A DNA stretch of 44,125 nucleotides, taken from the NCBI GenBank assembly GCA_023248745.1, contig JAHFDZ010000010.1:1-44125 (forward strand), written 5' to 3'. A program made the translations under genes and the position numbers. Shown piece after piece: positions 41,296 through 44,125 of this stretch; the stretch's first letter is position 1, and the number at the start of each line of letters is the position of its first letter. Origin of the DNA: Myxococcales bacterium. Its GTDB lineage: Bacteria; Myxococcota_A; Polyangia; Polyangiales; Polyangiaceae. The notes beneath the pieces are model-generated. The model was given only the letters and a program-made list of their open reading frames with translations. It had not been told where the DNA came from and made no database searches.

Positions 41296-42719
41296 TAGGT
41301 CGCCTTGATGATGGTCGAAAGGCCAACCACCACTCGCTCGAGGCCAATGCTTCGTGAGCCTTTCACGAGCACCACGTCACCTGGCAAGATGCACTTCGAG
41401 GCCTCAACAAGGGCCGCTTCGGCATCGGGAACGCAGCGAACGTGAGTGCCAAACTCCTCAAGGCGCTCGTAGGTATGACGAACGGCTTCGCCACACAAGA
41501 TGATCCATCCAGGAGAAGCGTCTTGGATGAGCTGTGCAAGCTCACGGTGACTTTCCACGCTGAGCGGACCGAGCTCTTTCATGTCGCCCAAAACGAGACC
41601 AACGCGGGCGCCACCTGCCACTTCGGCAACCATCTGGAGCGACGCGCGCATACTCGAGGGATTCGCGTTGTACGTATCGTCAATTAACTGAATTGTTTTT
41701 TCGACGATAACGCGCGCACGTCCCTCCAACGCCGTGACCGTTGACAGTGCGTGCGTTATTTCCGCCTCATCGAGCGAGCCACCAATCGCCTCTGCGGCTG
41801 CAAGGGCCGCGAGAAAATCGATTGCAGCAGCCTCTCCGACGAGCGGTAGAGCTACGCGCAATCGTCGCCTACCACTCAAGACTGCGAGCTCGGCACCGGT
41901 CGCAGTCGGCGTGCGAGACAGAAGCTGCACGTCGTTGCCAGCGTTCTTCCCGAAGCGAATCGATCGCGCTGAGGTACGCATGAGCTGACCCAAGGCCGCA
42001 TCATCGTCACCATTGACGATCGCAATACCCGCGCTCGCAAGCGACTCGAAGAGGGCGCCCTTTTCACGCGCAACGTCACTGCGCGTGCCGCCTACCCCCT
42101 CGGCGTGTGCAACACCACAATTGAGAATCACGCCAACGTCGGGCTTTGCGATCTCTGCAAGCTGCGCAATTTCGTTGGGCAAGCTCATACCCAGTTCGAA
42201 CACGGCCGCATCGTGCGAAGAGGCGACCGTAAAGATCATTGACGGTAGGCCGACTCGGTTGTTCAGGTTTCCGGCCGTCGCCATAACGCTGCGTCGCTCG
42301 CCAAGGAGCGCAGCGGTGAGAATGCGCGTGGTCGTTTTGCCCGCGCTACCTGTAATGCCAATAACTCTTGCGGCTTCTTGTACTTTTCGCCAGCGTGCAA
42401 GGTGGGTACGCGCGAGCGCACCCCACGCAACAAGCGTGTCGTCGACCTCGATGACATTCGCTTGAACGTCTCTTCCGTTTCCGGCACGCACAACGATCGT
42501 GATTGCACCCTTCGCTACTGCATCGGGTACAAACTGATGGCCGTCGAAACGCTCGCCCTCGAGCGCAACGAAGATGCATCCCGGCCTCACGGCGCGCGTG
42601 TCCGTGGTGACACCAATACCAACGATTGCATTGGTTTCATGAACGACACGTCCACCGGTGGCGGCGGCAACTTCCCAAGTAGAGAACGTTGCGTCGTTCG
42701 GTGGGATCGGTGTCGCCAT
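41295..42719 (-). CDS. murF: UDP-MurNAc-tripeptide--D-Ala-D-Ala ligase
   Basis: Adds the D-Ala-D-Ala dipeptide to the stem peptide. This 474-residue protein has the N-terminal domain FVALEGERFDGHQFVPDA, the ATP loop GITGSAGKTTTRILTAALL and the central FELGMSLPNEIAQLAEIAKP. The C-terminal domain has DDTYNANPSSMRASLQ, typical of MurF, and VLGDMKELGPLS. The start shares a base with the murE stop (TGATG). Confidence 0.98.
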   Translation of the reverse strand: MATPIPPNDATFSTWEVAAATGGRVVHETNAIVGIGVTTDTRAVRPGCIFVALEGERFDGHQFVPDAVAKGAITIVVRAGNGRDVQANVIEVDDTLVAWGALARTHLARWRKVQEAARVIGITGSAGKTTTRILTAALLGERRSVMATAGNLNNRVGLPSMIFTVASSHDAAVFELGMSLPNEIAQLAEIAKPDVGVILNCGVAHAEGVGGTRSDVAREKGALFESLASAGIAIVNGDDDAALGQLMRTSARSIRFGKNAGNDVQLLSRTPTATGAELAVLSGRRRLRVALPLVGEAAAIDFLAALAAAEAIGGSLDEAEITHALSTVTALEGRARVIVEKTIQLIDDTYNANPSSMRASLQMVAEVAGGARVGLVLGDMKELGPLSVESHRELAQLIQDASPGWIILCGEAVRHTYERLEEFGTHVRCVPDAEAALVEASKCILPGDVVLVKGSRSIGLERVVVGLSTIIKAT

Positions 42720-44125
42720 CAGCGCTTGCCATGATGACGCGAAAGTGCGTGTCGCGCGATCTCGCGGTCATCGAAGTGCGACGTTTGCGTGCCCACAATC
42801 TGATAGGTCTCGTGTCCTTTGCCCGCGATGAGTACGCAATCGCCGGGCCCCGATGCGGCGATTGCAAGATCAATTGCCTTTTCGCGGTCGAGCTCAATCG
42901 CGTAACCACGGCCCAGTGTGAGCGCATGATTGAGATCGAGCGCTCCTTTTTGAGACGGAGACGCCGAAGCCGTTCGCGCACCGAGTTCGATCGCCCGCGC
43001 AATTGCCATTGGGTCTTCGGAACGCGGATTGTCGTTCGTGATAATCGCAACGTCGGCGTATCGCACCGCGATCTCACCCATCATGGGGCGCTTACCGCGA
43101 TCTCGGTCTCCACCGCATCCAAAAATGCAGGACAACCGACCCACAACGAGCTTGCGGCACGTCGTGATGGCGCGCGCAAGTGCGTCGGGCGTGTGCGCAT
43201 AGTCGACGAGAACCAATGGTTCATGCGCTTGACTATCGCATCGCTCGAGTCGCCCAGGCACGCCATTGGCTGACGAGAGCGCTCGGAGCGCAGCCTCGAT
43301 ATCAGCGTCAAGCGATCGCACGATGCCAATCGTCATCAACAAATTCTCGAGGTTGTGTGCCCCTATCAATGGCGATGTGAGAGAAAATAAACGTCCGTCG
43401 ACGCGCACATTGGCCACGATGCCGCTGGCTGTTATGCGGGCGCGCTCGGCATAGACCGTTGCCGAAGGGTCCTGACAACTCACCGTGTAAGTTGGGACGA
43501 TGCGTTGATGGGCAAGTTCCTTTCCTAGCGCATCGTCGACGTTGAGCACCTCAGCACCCGGAGCGTGCGAGGTGAAGAGGCTTGTTTTTGCAGCTCGATA
43601 TGCCTCCATCGACCCGTGAAAGTCGAGGTGATCTTGCGTAAAGTTCGTGAGCGCCGCAGAGCGCAGCCGCATGCCACGAACGCGATGTTGCACAAGCGCG
43701 TGCGAAGAGATCTCGATGGCAGCAAACTCGGCGCCGCGATCGCGCATCGACGCGAGAAGGCGCGCCATGACATCGGGTTCAGGCGTCGTGTGCTGCGTCG
43801 CCGTGGACCAGTCGTCAAACGTTGCACCAACAGTGCCGATCACGCCGCAAATTGACGACGAGGAATTGAGCGCCGCTGCAACGAGATGAGTGACCGTCGT
43901 TTTGCCATTGGTGCCCGTCACGCCCACAACTTCCACGGTGAACGAAGGGTGACCATAAATCGCGGATGCAACCTCACCCGTAACGAAGTGCACATCGTCA
44001 ACGACTAGCGCTGACACTCCTTCGGGTAGGCGCTCAAGATCAGCGGCAGCGACGAGAACGGCAGCCGCGCCTTTTTCAACGGCATGAGGCACGAGCTGCA
44101 CACCGTCGATGCTCACGCCTTTGCG
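42719..44125 (-). CDS. murE: UDP-MurNAc-dipeptide--meso-diaminopimelate ligase (5' partial)
   Basis: Adds the third residue of the stem peptide. The frame runs off the right window edge, so the N-terminus (likely 40-70 residues) is missing; the GTG at 44116 is internal. Motifs are VVGVTGTNGKTTVTHLVAAAL (ATP loop), NFTQDHLDFHGSMEAY and VDYAHTPDALARAI. The substrate motif is DNPR (in ITNDNPRSEDP), which is typical of enzymes adding meso-diaminopimelate rather than Lys. It heads the part of the wall cluster visible here. Confidence 0.97.
   Translation of the reverse strand, partial: RKGVSIDGVQLVPHAVEKGAAAVLVAAADLERLPEGVSALVVDDVHFVTGEVASAIYGHPSFTVEVVGVTGTNGKTTVTHLVAAALNSSSSICGVIGTVGATFDDWSTATQHTTPEPDVMARLLASMRDRGAEFAAIEISSHALVQHRVRGMRLRSAALTNFTQDHLDFHGSMEAYRAAKTSLFTSHAPGAEVLNVDDALGKELAHQRIVPTYTVSCQDPSATVYAERARITASGIVANVRVDGRLFSLTSPLIGAHNLENLLMTIGIVRSLDADIEAALRALSSANGVPGRLERCDSQAHEPLVLVDYAHTPDALARAITTCRKLVVGRLSCIFGCGGDRDRGKRPMMGEIAVRYADVAIITNDNPRSEDPMAIARAIELGARTASASPSQKGALDLNHALTLGRGYAIELDREKAIDLAIAASGPGDCVLIAGKGHETYQIVGTQTSHFDDREIARHALSRHHGKR

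Noticed and set aside
1-44125. tRNA, rRNA, insertion sequences or prophage
   Set aside because: No cloverleaf-like sequence, rRNA segment, transposase or phage structural gene was recognised by reading. A dedicated search was not possible.

Overview
The window reads as chromosomal DNA of a member of the Myxococcota, most likely of the Polyangia type. The base composition is moderately high GC (by eye just under 60%). Several gene types point there: a secreted protein with a MYXO-CTERM-like C-terminal sorting signal, a Ser/Thr protein kinase with PEGA material, a PadR regulator paired with a HAAS-type membrane protein, an outer-membrane barrel with thrombospondin type 3 repeats, a TonB receptor with an N-terminal TPR region, and a fused aconitase-family enzyme with the swivel domain first. 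No phage, insertion sequence, CRISPR array, tRNA or rRNA was recognised, and the gene content looks like core chromosome.

Layout. 1-1499 (+) is a partial acyl-CoA dehydrogenase. 7502-1478 (-) is a run of TPR/TonB receptor, companion lipoprotein, ribF and an uncharacterised TPR-like protein. 7807-10495 (+) holds a cysteine-rich anchored protein, an anchored FKBP isomerase, a PilZ protein and an alpha/beta hydrolase. 14261-10510 (-) holds a Ser/Thr kinase whose PEGA tail lies in another frame, an ADP-ribosylglycohydrolase, and a PadR/HAAS pair with a strong palindromic operator. 14504-21375 (+) holds a MYXO-CTERM protein, holA, a CarH-like B12-binding regulator, ribA, a TSP3 barrel, a HEAT-like secreted protein and xseB.

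26219-21388 (-) looks like an envelope-stress locus: small acidic protein, DUF1844 protein, HtrA protease, sigma factor, membrane anti-sigma factor, secreted protein and SH3 protein, most of them overlapping or closely spaced. Next come a deacetylase-like lipoprotein, a 64-bp tandem repeat, slyD and the permuted aconitase-family enzyme, then a divergent GT4-like glycosyltransferase (+). From 44125 down to 31316 (-) lies the division and cell-wall cluster murE-murF-mraY-murD-ftsW-murG-murC-ftsQ-ftsA-ftsZ. Its genes are mostly joined by 1-4 nt overlaps, and murB and ddl are missing from the usual murC-ftsQ interval.

How the genes work together. The cell-wall cluster makes the lipid-linked peptidoglycan precursor (MurC to MurF, MraY, MurG) and supplies the divisome core (FtsW, FtsQ, FtsA, FtsZ). 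RibF and RibA belong to flavin synthesis but sit in separate transcription units. The items most worth a second look are the split kinase-PEGA gene, the kinase/ADP-ribosylhydrolase pairing, the B12-binding regulator that keeps most but not all CarH ligand positions, the PadR operator with a probably leaderless start, the 64-bp tandem repeat, the permuted aconitase and the strong excess of the palindrome GCGATCGC.
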